A stretch of DNA of 64,000 bases. Origin: Phoronis australis (taxonomy: Eukaryota; Phoronida; Phoronidae). Position 1 is the first letter of the stretch. The number at the start of each line of letters is the position of its first letter. The notes under the pieces are model-generated. The model made no database searches and was not told where the DNA came from. It was given only the letters and a program-made list of their open reading frames with translations. This document shows positions 11,067 to 21,900 of the stretch, piece after piece. Location: the NCBI GenBank assembly GCA_002633005.1, contig NMRA01000041.1, positions 811,294-875,293 on the forward strand, given 5' to 3'. The position numbers and the translations under genes are program-made.

Positions 11067-14000
11067 CTGGAAAACAGAACAACATAACATTTATTTGCCA
11101 GTCACATGTACTAACCTTGTACAAAAAGGAACAACACAAACTTTTGATCAACAATAAACTTTATCTCACCAAGGCAGATGTTCTTTTTCTAACCCATATC
11201 ACCAGGTTGTGCCCATGCTCATTGTTCACGATTTTTAAAAGACAAAATTTTCTTCTTTTACAATGACACTAAATTGATGTTATGCAGTCCCTTCTAAATA
11301 GGTCATACGGTAAGCTGGCAGGACACATGAGTGACTTATAACTATCATGGCAGTGGAACTCCAAGGACTTTCAATTGTGTTATCCCGAAGTCAACTGACA
11401 CGCCAGAATGCTGCACCACTCAAGACTTTGCAAACATTCTTTTGAGAAATGTGTTGTTTTGCAAATAGAATAACATTCATTTCAGTCTACAATTAGAGTC
11501 CATGAAACCATTGTATTTGTACATGTATATCTTTTCCTTGATGTGAAAACACAACCTTTAGAGACAGTGACTGAGATAAACATCGTTGAGCTATCATCAG
11601 GTTCTATTACCTCCAAGACCACAGGAGCAAACTTCAACGAACATCGTGCAACAAGATTGTGTTAAATTTACATTTTCTCATGTGAACAGAGTGTGAGACA
11701 GCATTGACGGTCCATTGAATACAGCAGCTGTCTCAACCGCTGGCATGAAGATTCATGAAAAAACTTCCCCACTACCGCATGCATATGCTACATATAAAGC
11801 CTTGCTAATGCTAACGCCTTACCTCCAATTTCTCAAGCTTATCACCTGGGTCACTGTAATCTTGATACGGGGGCACTAATGCCTGCAACCTCACTGCCTT
11901 CAATGCTGACGACTGACAAGATATCAGATGGTTGATTTCTTGGGCCTGTAATTATGAAAAACATTATTCCAATAAAAGTATTTAGGTAGTCAAATTAAGT
12001 ACTATTTAGATTAAATTTGTCTTCATAAAACTGCATTTCCCAGTGTCAATTAAATTTAGATAAAAATCAGTAAACTTCAACAAAACTCGGAAAAGTTGTT
12101 ATTTGTAGGTGGATTGATCCTTCACTGTATGCATGTACTTACCAGGAATTCACAAATAAAAAGGCCCATCCAAAAGTACACCCCACTGTGAGCATATTTA
12201 TGATAACTCTTTGCATGTTTTGAAAATCTTACCAATTGTTCTAAAATATGGCGTATGTAATAAGTTTTGATAAAAACTTTTGTCTATTTCAACAAGACAT
12301 TATACTTTGGGATTGTGATATCACTAAATTGTTTCATGCTCTGGGATGATACTTTTTCATTAAAAAGTCTCCTTGTTGACTCAGTTTAATGTAAGTTAGT
12401 GCAACACACCTTGTTTGCTTGATAACGAAGTCTCATAATTCGTAGCCTATTCCTGGCTTCAGCAGCTTTTAGTTGACCAATTAATTTTGCATGTTTGTCT
12501 CTTTCTTCTGTAACTTCTTGAGGTGTAGGAGCACTGGCCCGATCAAATGCCTTTTTCTTATCAAGAAGCCTCTTTTTGATAACAGCCTGTGATTCAGCGA
12601 CCTCTTTGGGTGGTTCCTCATACTATAACATTAGAAGAAATTTGTCAACTCTGAGTTAGTAAATTCAATTGAAAACCATGAATACCGTACAAGCTAAATC
12701 CCTTCACCCAACTCCATCAGCATTGTAAAAAAGGCAGAGGTTTTTCTGAGTGAGGACTTTTAATGTGTGAGTATCCTCATGGGTAGTCCATCAGCACCGA
12801 AGGAAAGGGTCTTGATTTAGTGGACTGATGACCAGTTACAAATATGAGATAAGTTAGGTAGCCCGTATCATATGGTAGTTGGGGAAGTTTTTAAAAAGTC
12901 AAAACCAAACTGGAAATGTACATCACAATAATGATTTTACAGAAATTCAGTCGATACATAAAGAGAATTTGTTTATTCAACATATCTGAAACAATTAACT
13001 TTAATTACAATGATGGGAATGTTGCAACATACAGTCAAATGGGCTGTTACAATGAGCCTGGCCCAATTTTGAAGTCTAGAGGATCGTTGTAATGAGGACA
13101 GATTGTAAATTAAATTTCAGGATAAGAGTCCCTATTTTCTTCTTCACTGAATGAAAAATAGTTAAATTAAAGTAGCTGCATTTCATCCTGTTTAGTTGGC
13201 TAAGAAAGAAGATAGAATAGGTCTTTTACAGTCATATAACTGGTCTCATCATATTCTTTAAATAGGACCCTACTACATTAGCGACTATAGAACATATAAA
13301 CTATCAGGAACATAAGAAAATACAAACAAATAACAAACTCTAAAATTGTTTGTGACTAGAGTTGCCGGCTTATTTGGCAACAACTTATGACTGGACAGGC
13401 ATGGTAATGTTTTGAAAGTACACAGCACCTCAGCACCATTGACAGTTCAGCAAGGTGAAATACAGCTTTAATTCAGAAATTATTTTATTCTCAATATGTA
13501 GCTCAGTATATAACTCACCATCATCCATCTACTTTTCTGGTACATAGACATCTTCTTTTCTTTTCCCTTGAAAAAGTTCCAATTTTTTGCAACAAATTTT
13601 TCGTGTGAGACACTTTTATCATCATCATCATCTTTTTCCTCCTTTTTTACTGGCGGCAATTTAACACCTTTAGAACCCTGCAAATGCAAAAAATGGGCAC
13701 ATTAAACTTATTTCCATTCACGTTATGCTCCTGTGCTGTCAAGGTGAGTTTTCCGATGTCGCTGATTGGGAACTCAAGTTACACAGCTGTGTCATTATCA
13801 GCTTGACAGTGACAGCAAGAGGAGAAAGTTGGCCAATGTTTACATAGTCTAGCTTGCTCGTTGTCTTCGTTCGTCTGATAAGCTCACGTAATTCGGCAAA
13901 CAGCATGCCTGACTCTAACCGATATTTAAAAAATACTATTTCCAAACAACGTTCCACAAATCTCATGAAGGCGTTTTTTATGAAATATTATCATAAAAAA

Positions 14001-14650
14001 ATCAAACGGAGAAAAGCGGTTTACTTTCAGAGAAATTAGACTTAACTTTCAGCTGCTGATCCTTTAATGTGTGACTATAATTAAGCTGACTGACCCGTTT
14101 ACCACGGCATTGTGTACGACCAACACAGTTAAGGCTTCTTTGTCAAGTTTAATCAAACGTGGTTCTAGATCAGACAGTGATGATGGAAATTTCCTGGTTT
14201 TAACAGATCAGGGAATGGTACGCAATGTTTGACGTCATATTCCCTGATGAGAGCAATTAATGTAAAAATGTTCGGTTGCCGATTTGGTCAACTGAACAAA
14301 GGATACTGCATGAGATAAAAGTTTGATTGAGGGATTATTTGTTCAAGCTGTGAAAAGTTAATGACATCAAGGGCTAACAAGGCCATATGGCTTCAAGTAA
14401 TCTGTGTGACTCCGATGCATGATTCGCAGAAAGACTTCAAGAGTAGGAAAGGCATATGAGATGGCCACCATCTCTATTGTGGCAAGTGGAGACTGTGGCA
14501 CTGTCTCTTTGTTGACTACCTCCCCAGGCCTGTAACCTAGCTCAGCCTCTGAGTCTCATGCCTGGCTCTGGTCTGGGCTAGTGGGCTGGAGATGGTTAAA
14601 TAGTCATCGAAAACGAACTTCAGAGCTCTGTACCTTACCTTTTCTGCCAT
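11004..14650 (-). CDS. Unrecognised charged coiled-coil protein, 189 residues, five exons
   Basis: The gene runs leftward through exons 14650-14639, 13677-13519, 12622-12410, 11945-11823 and 11066-11004, all joined in phase 0 with good GT..AG sites. The first exon encodes only Met-Ala-Glu-Lys. Exon 2 is Lys-rich with five consecutive Asp and an aromatic patch (KNWNFFKGKEKK). Exon 3 (71 codons) is almost all charged helix and reads like a coiled coil. Exon 4 ends with a Pro-Pro-Tyr turn and another short charged helix. There is no signal peptide or membrane segment, so a cytosolic or cytoskeletal protein is likely. The composition resembles small axonemal or microtubule-associated proteins, but that is only an impression; I do not recognise the family. 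It converges on the lipid-binding protein gene. Confidence 0.82.
11823..11945 (-). CDS. Coiled-coil gene exon 4
   Basis: Acceptor AATTACAG, donor GAG|GTAAGG, 41 codons, phase 0. It includes the segment ALKAVRLQALVPPYQDY. Confidence 0.87.
12410..12622 (-). CDS. Coiled-coil gene exon 3
   Basis: Bounded by an ATGTTATAG acceptor and an AAG|GTGTGT donor, 71 codons, phase 0. It contains the long Lys/Arg/Glu helix ending RLRIMRLRYQANK. Confidence 0.88.
13519..13677 (-). CDS. Coiled-coil gene exon 2
   Basis: Acceptor ATTTGCAG, donor ATG|GTGAGT, 53 codons, phase 0 at both ends. It holds the Asp run and the NWNFF patch. Confidence 0.85.
14268..14380 (+). repeat. Foldback-family repeat relic
   Basis: It contains CGGTTGCCGATTTGGTCAAC followed by a GTTTGATT...ATTTGTTCAA stretch, decayed versions of the blocks at 5590 and at 17085-17160. 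Confidence 0.45.
14639..14650 (-). CDS. Coiled-coil gene exon 1 (start codon, 4 codons)
   Basis: ATG GCA GAA AAG|GTAAGG on the minus strand. It is accepted because the donor is near-perfect, the phase matches exon 2, and exon 2 has no usable Met of its own after its acceptor. Confidence 0.65.
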
Positions 14651-15091
14651 TAAAGTCTTTAAAGCCGATTGTGTACTTATTTATCCGTGTAAAATTTCTA
14701 AATTATAAAACTGCAGCAGAAGCACAAACTTAAATCAAAACTGCGTCTAATGTTGTAGAGCACTTGTTCTTAGGTTTAAGGCGGAAGTTTTGACCTCGTC
14801 TCTAAGATACTACGAGAGGTGCGAGACTTTACGAGAAAACGGGACGTGTGAAAGAGAGACACCTGTTGACAACATAACGAAACATTATCAAGATGGAGTT
14901 GCCAGAATGACTTTTCAGGAAACGCGGAGATAAGACAAGAGAGGTATCCATAATTAGTGTGCAGTTTAAGTTGGAGTGAGTTTTTTGTCTGATAATGCGT
15001 TTCGATCCACGTATTTTGACCCGTTACATTCTGCCGCATTTGCTGAAGAAAGCATGACTACGATCATTTCCGGTCTTCCAATTTCACTTTT

Positions 15092-15280
15092 TTGTTCACA
15101 AGACACAACGAGAGACAACAGCAGGCCACCGGTGTAGGCGTAGCTTCTGATCGTTCTCACAAAGCCGCTGGACCAGACGAAATATCTCCTCAAATTCTTA
15201 AATTAGCAACAGATGAAATTGCACATGTCCTTCAAGAAATTTTTACCAAATCTTATCATATCAAAGATCTACAGTTCCGA
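15092..15280 (+). mobile_element. LINE reverse-transcriptase relic, left part
   Basis: The frame reads SHKAAGPDEISPQILKL, the conserved K-A-A-G-P-D-x-I-x-x-x-x-L block of reverse transcriptases of non-LTR retrotransposons (Jockey/CR1-like), followed by A-D/E-E-I-A-x-V-L-x-x-I-F. The copy is broken: the frame shifts by one base near 15270 before the next conserved block, which continues after the inserted transposon at 16191. The 5' part of the LINE is missing. Confidence 0.8.
15272..15280 (+). repeat. 9-bp target-site duplication, left copy
   Basis: CAGTTCCGA directly before the foldback element; the identical word follows it at 16191-16199. Confidence 0.9.
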
Positions 15281-16190
15281 TAGGCAATGACCATCGCCTC
15301 TGTTGGCCCGAACCAGAGGCGATGCAGAGGCTATAGGCGCTCTGTACGCCGGAAGCTTTTCGGGGAATTATGCCTCGCACTGACTAAACCATCAAAGTCA
15401 CGTTGTTGTAAATACCTTTTGCGCATAGAGGAACACCTTAGGAGGTTGTCGATGTGTTTAATTCCTTCCAACTCGAACAAATACTCCCGTTATGAAACTT
15501 TTTCTTCGAACAGTCCCTATTTCAGTTCCCAAAATCGTGAAATCAACATTTTCATTTTTTTAACCAGGCCGAAGGTCAGAAGTTGCTGACCTACCGGCGA
15601 ACTTTAAAAGCTGAAGTTCCCGCCCTTCGCGTACATGCTGCCGGGAACCAGCCGTGCATTTGCCGTGTTGTTAAACATTAAAATGTCAAATATGTGCACA
15701 AAGACTATTAAATGTCATATCAACAGCATTTATTTTTATCAAATACAAACAATAATTCATTGAAATACAATCAGTTTCAAGTAACGCCAATTAAAGACAA
15801 GTATAAGTGGTGGCATTTTGGAAACGAACATTTGACTGACAAGACCGCAATGGCTCACCTTTGGCCTATTTAAAGATTGAGGTCATGAAGTCACATCACC
15901 TAGCGAGCGCGGTAAAAATTGGAGCGTGCGCAGTATAAAAATGGTGAGTTCACGATTTTGGGAACTGAAATAGGGACTGCTCGAAGAAAAAGTTTGATAA
16001 TGGGAGTATTTGTTCGAGTTGGAAGGAATTAAACACATCGACAACCTCCTCAGGTGTTCCTCTATGCGCAAAAGGTATTTATAACAACGTGACTTTGATG
16101 GTTTAGTCGGTGCGAGGCATAATTTACAGAGCGCTTATAGCCTCTGCATCGCCTCTGGTTCGGGCCAACAGAGGCGATGGTCATTGCCTA
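15281..16190. mobile_element. Foldback DNA transposon, Mutator-like, copy 1 (910 bp)
   Basis: The ends are TAGGCAATGACC and its exact inverse GGTCATTGCCTA. The terminal inverted repeats run about 275 bp (15281-15555 and 15940-16190, the right one with a small deletion). A 9-bp target duplication (CAGTTCCGA) flanks it. Long inverted repeats plus 9-bp duplications are the hallmark of Mutator-like elements. The roughly 380-bp centre encodes nothing recognisable, so the element depends on a transposase from elsewhere. The repeat-derived open frames inside it also occur in the second copy at 59876-60804, which lies in the opposite orientation. The insertion splits a LINE fragment, so it is the younger of the two. 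Confidence 0.92.
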
Positions 16191-16199
16191 CAGTTCCGA
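16191..16199 (+). repeat. 9-bp target-site duplication, right copy
   Basis: CAGTTCCGA, identical to 15272-15280. Confidence 0.9.
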
Positions 16200-16430
16200 C
16201 AGAATGGCAAACTGCAAACGTAGCACCCTTCTTCAGAAAAGATGATAAAACTTGGCTTCAAACTAGCGCCCAATATCGCTCACCTGCATATGTTCAAACC
16301 TTATGGAGCACATAGTTGTCAGTAACATTGTGCCTCATTTCGACCCAAATAATGTACTTTACACCTGGCAGCATGATTTTCGTAGCCACAGATCATGCGA
16401 AACAACTTGTCACATTCGTAGATGACCTCC
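16191..16430 (+). mobile_element. LINE reverse-transcriptase relic, right part
   Basis: Reading across frames it gives VPTEWQTANVAPFFRK, then an L-M-E-H-I-V-V-S-N-I-like stretch, WQHDFRSHRSCE and TFVDDLL, in the order expected of a non-LTR reverse transcriptase. Frameshifts and at least one stop interrupt it. It is continuous with 15092-15280 once the transposon and one target copy are removed. Confidence 0.75.
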
Positions 16431-16638
16431 TTGTGTCCTAGAACTTGCCCTCAGCAACGTTTTCCTGGATCCACACCAACTGCACCCTGTCTGAGGTCCG
16501 CAGACCCCTCATCCAACTACGGCAGTTTTTGTAATACTGCACTGGTTCTAAGAGTATTTATTGGTGAAAAACATTGGGTAGATCCAGCAAACGTACAAAC
16601 TTGGGTTGCACCATTTGACAATGATTGGTCGGTTTGCT

Positions 16639-16691
16639 AGAGAGAGAGAGAGAGAGGGAGAGAGAGAGGGAGGGAGGGAGAGGGAGGGAGG

Positions 16692-16722
<31 letters not shown>
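16639..16722. repeat. (GA)n / GGGA microsatellite
   Basis: Eighty-odd bases of GA and GGGA repeats, giving artefactual Arg-Glu and Ser-Leu open frames. Confidence 0.95.
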
Positions 16723-16726
<4 letters not shown>

Positions 16727-16916
16727 TGCGCCTCCTTTTATATCCCCAGTACATCTGGGAAACAATAAAAAAAAACAATGACAAGACGGCACGAGAAAAA
16801 ATGAAGTGCCAATGATGTTGATGATCACAACAACTTAGTAAAATTACCGGAACTGCTTTAAATACAACAGCTTAGCCGATGACAGCTTTTTTAGTGATAG
16901 ACGTTGTTATTAGTAC

Positions 16917-17272
16917 TTTTTTCGCATAGAGGGACACCTTAGGAGTCATCGATGTCTTTAATTCTTTCCAACTTAAACAAATACTCCCATAACCAAACTT
17001 TTTTTTCGAGCAGTCCTTCGTTCAGTTGCCCAAATCAGCAACTGGCCATGTTTCCAGGTGCGTGCAGTGTTAAAAATGGTCAGTTGTCGATTTGGGCAAC
17101 TGAAATAAGGACTGGTCTATAAAGTTTGGTTACAGGAGTATTTATTTGAGTTGGAAGGAATTAAAGACATTGATGCCCTCCTAAGGTGTCCCTGTATGCA
17201 CAAAAGGTATTTATAACAACATGACTTTGATGTTTTTGTCAGTGTGAGGCATAATTCAGCGAAAATCTTCTG
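16917..17272. mobile_element. Older, diverged foldback element
   Basis: Two arms face each other: 16917-17045 and 17085-17272. They share the CGCATAGAGG...CACCTTAGGAG and GAGGCATAATTC blocks of the complete elements at 15281 and 59876, but with many substitutions, a shorter centre and no clear target duplication. This looks like an older subfamily. Confidence 0.6.
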
Positions 17273-18689
17273 ACGATTGTAGCTCTGGATAGAAGCCTCA
17301 CGGTCTCTACGGCCAGTCTAGACGGTAGAACTGTTTATATCGATGAATAAAATTTGAGTCATTTTATTGCCTTGATGAGAATGGTGTCATTTGTCTAGAT
17401 TGGTTATATCCTAACTAAACGAACAACATTAAGTCATTAAGTTACGCATCACCACTGATACCTGCATTAACTGTTTCAGTTATTTTTAGTTTCTTGCTCC
17501 CTAGTCAATAGATGGCGTTGCAGTGTTAAGTTGGCCTCTGTCTTGTTCTTCAATAAAAGGGTCATGTTGTTAAGGATGTTACTATTTTATTTGCTCTAAT
17601 TGTAACGGGTCTTGTAACAAAGACGATCTGGTGTGTATTTAAAGCAGCTCCGCGTATATTTAATCTGAAAATTCATATGCTCTGCCTTCATATTGTGTGG
17701 CTCTTGTATGCCTTCTGAGCATCAGATAAATGTGCCTGTGTGTTTGATGGTTAAGGATTTTATTTGATTGCTTGCTAAATGTTTTCTAAATACCCTTGCA
17801 CCTTGCTAAGGGTTGTCGAAATTTCTATGAATTGATATGTAATTGTTCTAGATTGTTCACTGTCATTAAGTTGCCGCATCGTATGCTTCCTGCTGCCAAA
17901 ATGTAACTGATAATTTTGTAATAAAATCAATAAAATGCACAGAAATTGTGTTGCCATTTTCAGCCTCACCGAATGTATGTCATCCTGGCCTTGTTCGAAG
18001 GTGATCTTGACTGGGTTTAAAGATGACATTGATTTGTAATTAGCATAATACTTTCCATCATGTCACAGCACAATTTCATGAGAATTAAATGTTTTGTGAG
18101 CACAACAGTGTACTTCTTAATAGAATTGAAAATGATAAATAACCAAGAAATCACGTTTCTTACATATTTCAATTGAAATAGTGTTTAAGTACTTGAGGAT
18201 TAATACAATTTGTTATGGGCATCTAATCCAATGCTCAAATCAATCGAATTTGCTTGGACTGTAGCATTTGAGATTTTCGGTGATTAAACGATGCTGGACC
18301 ACGTCAACTTCCACCTGCAGGGTGTCAGCACTCCTAAAGCAGCGCCTGTCAACATCCCTCAGAACAAAAATAAAATAGCTTCAATTCAAATCATTTTTCA
18401 TTGTATGCACAGTTGATATAACATTGGTCGGTAAATGCAGATAGTTTTAAGAAAAGGAAATTCCTTTAACTACAGCACCATCGCCATCTAAAGTTGACCT
18501 TATTTTTCAAGTAGTTTATAAACTTGTCCTGGAGTATTCAGTGAATTTGTGTCAACAATGTGCTTTTAAAGATTTGGCAATACGTGATTGAAGAATTATC
18601 ACACCAAGCTTTATAAAAAAATGTCTTTAAATGTAAAAAAATGTCTTTATTTCAATCTTTTTCTGAATTATATATTTCCTTTTTTTCAG
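17273..18689. other. Region 5' of the EBAG9 coding exons
   Basis: No supported coding exon. An upstream non-coding first exon of EBAG9 probably lies here or further left, because the first coding exon begins at a splice acceptor, but I cannot place it. Confidence 0.5.
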
Positions 18690-18709
18690 AATCTCTTGTG
18701 TGCTGGTAG

Positions 18710-18751
18710 ATGGAGCCTCTAGAATTGTGCTCTGTTCTTAACATTGTTTAG
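18710..18751 (+). promoter_or_regulatory. Upstream open reading frame in the EBAG9 leader
   Basis: An ATG at 18710 in the untranslated part of the first coding exon opens a 13-codon frame that ends TAG 17 bp before the EBAG9 start at 18769. Such a frame could lower translation of the main frame. Whether the exon really begins at 18690 is inferred from the TTTTTTCAG acceptor. Confidence 0.5.
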
Positions 18752-18768
18752 TAACAACAGTGGAAGCC

Positions 18769-18954
18769 ATGTCGTTACTATCTGTTCTTCCCAAGAAGAT
18801 ATTTGGACTTTTTATGACTCTAGTGGCTCTCTTCAAGCGAGTCATATGTAGAATACAGAGAGGTCGTAAAAACTCGGGAACATTACTCCCTATGCACAAT
18901 TCCTACTCAACTCCACAGTCGGTAGATGTGCAGCATGCTGTGCCAGATAATGAG
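18769..18954 (+). CDS. EBAG9: EBAG9 coding exon 1
   Basis: From ATG to GAG|GTAAAC. It encodes the hydrophobic N-terminal anchor and the basic R-G-R-K segment. Confidence 0.93.
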
Positions 18955-21900
18955 GTAAACATAAAGCACCTGTATTTTGCGATCAACTCTTTCTGTAATA
19001 CATGCTAAGTCATCGTGATGAATTTTGCTGGCCAGATCAACTATTACTGCAATTCATTGTAATATATTTTGTGCTGGTAAGACAAACCGTTACATGTACG
19101 TTAAGGCGTCATGATTCGTGATAATGTGTGTGGTAATGAGACCAAAGCCCGGTTTTATGAAAAATAACGATAATAATAACAAATAAAAATTTGGTCTGAC
19201 TCACTCCCACTTCACAATAACAGCCTGGAAATAATGAGCAAACATTTAAAATTCTTTTATTAAATGTATCATCAATGGGTATATTATCAGATTCTTTTAT
19301 TTTCAGAAATGGTTATGAGGAGCATTAGACCAAATTTTTGTGTTAAGTCTTTTAAGACTTAAAAGTCACTTTCTGTGAAACAGGCACCAGGTCTTATCAC
19401 AATGCATCAAAGAACTTTTATTAATATATTGTGTTAACGAGATCATCTCTTATCATGGTTCATCAAAGAATTCTCATAATATATTGTGCTAATGAGACCA
19501 TCTCTTTTTACAATGCATCATAGAACTTTCATAATATAATGTGCTGATGAGACCAACTCTTATCACAATGCATCATAGAACTTTTATTAATATATTGTGT
19601 TAACGAGATCAACTCTTATCATGGTGCATCAAAGAATTTTCATAATACATTGTGCTAATGAGACCATCTCTTTTCACAATGCATCATAGAACTTTCATAA
19701 TATATTGTGCTAATGAGACCATCTCTTTTCACAATGCATCATAGAACTTTCATAATATATTGTGCTAATGAGATCAACTCTTGTCACGGTGCATCAAAGA
19801 ATTTTCATAATATATTTTGCTAATGAGACCATCTGTTATCACAATGCATCATAATTCATAGTCTTTATTCTGACGAGACTAAACCTTACCTTAATGTGTA
19901 TATGAATATGTCAATCTCAGCGTGGAAAATATGTTGCAAACATTTAAGTCTTGTCACTGTCAGCACGCCATCTGTTGGCCACATCGTGTGACCTAATGAA
20001 TACCTTAATGTATCCTGATGATTACAACTGTGCTACAATGCGTCTCGTAAAGTTTAATGTCCGTAAGAACATAGAGACTTGTGACTACAACTTTTACTTG
20101 AGACTTGTCGTGGGTGTTGAAAGTTTTCTGAAAGTAGGTCAACTTTGTTTGGTCAACTTTCAAATAAAGTTTTAAGTAAGATTTCTTGGCCACATACCCT
20201 GATTAGCAACACCAAAATTAAAATTCAATTTATGCTTCACATTAACATAAAATAGTTATATTTTAGTTGAGCTGCATTTGCTTTATCTATATGATTTACA
20301 GTCCTGGATTTTATTTTACAGTGTATCGGTAAATGAAAAATTTGTGTAGGTTTGACTTTTCATAATGACAAATTGTCAGTTACTGAATACCCATGCTGTG
20401 CCAAATTTGGTCAATATTTTGGGGTGGAACCCTTTGCTTGGATTCTTTGATATGACAAGTTAACGTCACACATGATACTAAATACCAAGTGCATTCCATT
20501 GATTGATTCATTGGGATGTTTTCTCACAGACTGATATATCAGATTGAATTTTTGTTATTTTAGTTTGATCTACTTAACGCTGTGTATGACTTAAAATTTT
20601 AAAAATATTTCTGATTTATTGCGATGATTTGCAGTCCACTCTAGAGCCTTGGGACTCCTGGGGTCAAGATGAGCTTGGTACATCGCACAATGGAGCTGCT
20701 GTCCTGGGAGACAGCCCCGAGGTTGAAGGAGAGGACATTGATTTCTTTCAAGACATGACACCCAGTTTTAAAAAACCAGCTAAGGTATTAAGATGATGAA
20801 TGTATTTATTCATCTGGGTTAAGTACATGATGCTACATGTGCTTTTTTTCTGGAAATTTAAATTGTAATTTTTCTTGGTTTAATTAATTAATAATAGCCT
20901 TAGAGCTCAAATGTGTTCTGTACCTAGTAGACTCAATCATCTTTGTCTTAGTAGTGAACCTATCGTTTCCATTTTTGAGGGTACAGTGATACAGCGTTAC
21001 AGGCTGTTTGCAAAGGTCACACATCCAATCGTCCGGCACTTTTCAAATAAGTGATTAGTTGTCACTTATTTGCAGAGATCTACTGGATTTCTGTGCACTT
21101 CAATCTCGGTGTTTTTATTCAGTGTTAGAAGTTTGTCCGAGTTGATAAATTAATGCAACTATAAATAGAATTACAAATGCAAAATTTCTTCACAGCTAGC
21201 TGAATTTTTTTAGTTCTTCCAAAGCAATGCCATTCCGTTTATATCCTTGTTTGAATTGCAGTCGAGTATATGATACATTGCTTGGAATTCTCCCATCAGC
21301 CATGCCATCTGGTGGCTGAAATTGGTCTTCTTTGACTGGCGACTTAGTGGACCTGGGCCCCAGAATCTAATCTTTCTGCTCGAAATAGAACATGAAATTA
21401 TTATTGAGATTTTCTGTTTTCCTTTTGTATGAACTCAAGATAAGTGTCACTTCTCAAGATAATTGTCACTCCTCAAGATAAGTGTCACTCCTCAAAATAA
21501 GTGTCACTCCTCAAGATAAGTGTCACTCCTAAAGATAAGTGTCACTTCTCAAGGTAAGTGTCACTTCTCAAGATTAGTGTCACTTCGACAAGTGTCACTT
21601 CTCAAGATAAGTGTCACTCCTCAAGATAAGTGTCACTTCTCAAGAAAAGTGTCACTTCTCGAGATAAGTGTCACTTTTCAAGATAAGTGTCACTTCTCGA
21701 GATAAGTGTCACTTTTCAAGAAAAGTGTCACTTCTCAAGATAAGTGTCACTTCTCGAGATAAGTGTCACTTCTGGAGATAAGTGTCACTTCTCGAGATAA
21801 GTGTCACTTCTCAAGATAAGTGTCACTTCTCAAGATAAGTGTCACTTCTTAAACCTAGAGATGATTGCTAATCTAAATAAGGAACAGGATGAGATTTTAT

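Noticed and set aside
15287-15589. 100-codon open frame, recurring on both strands at 15883-16071, 59882-60202 and 60478-60798
   Set aside because: It is the inverted-repeat arm of the foldback transposon; the frame recurs because the arms do, and no protein feature is visible.
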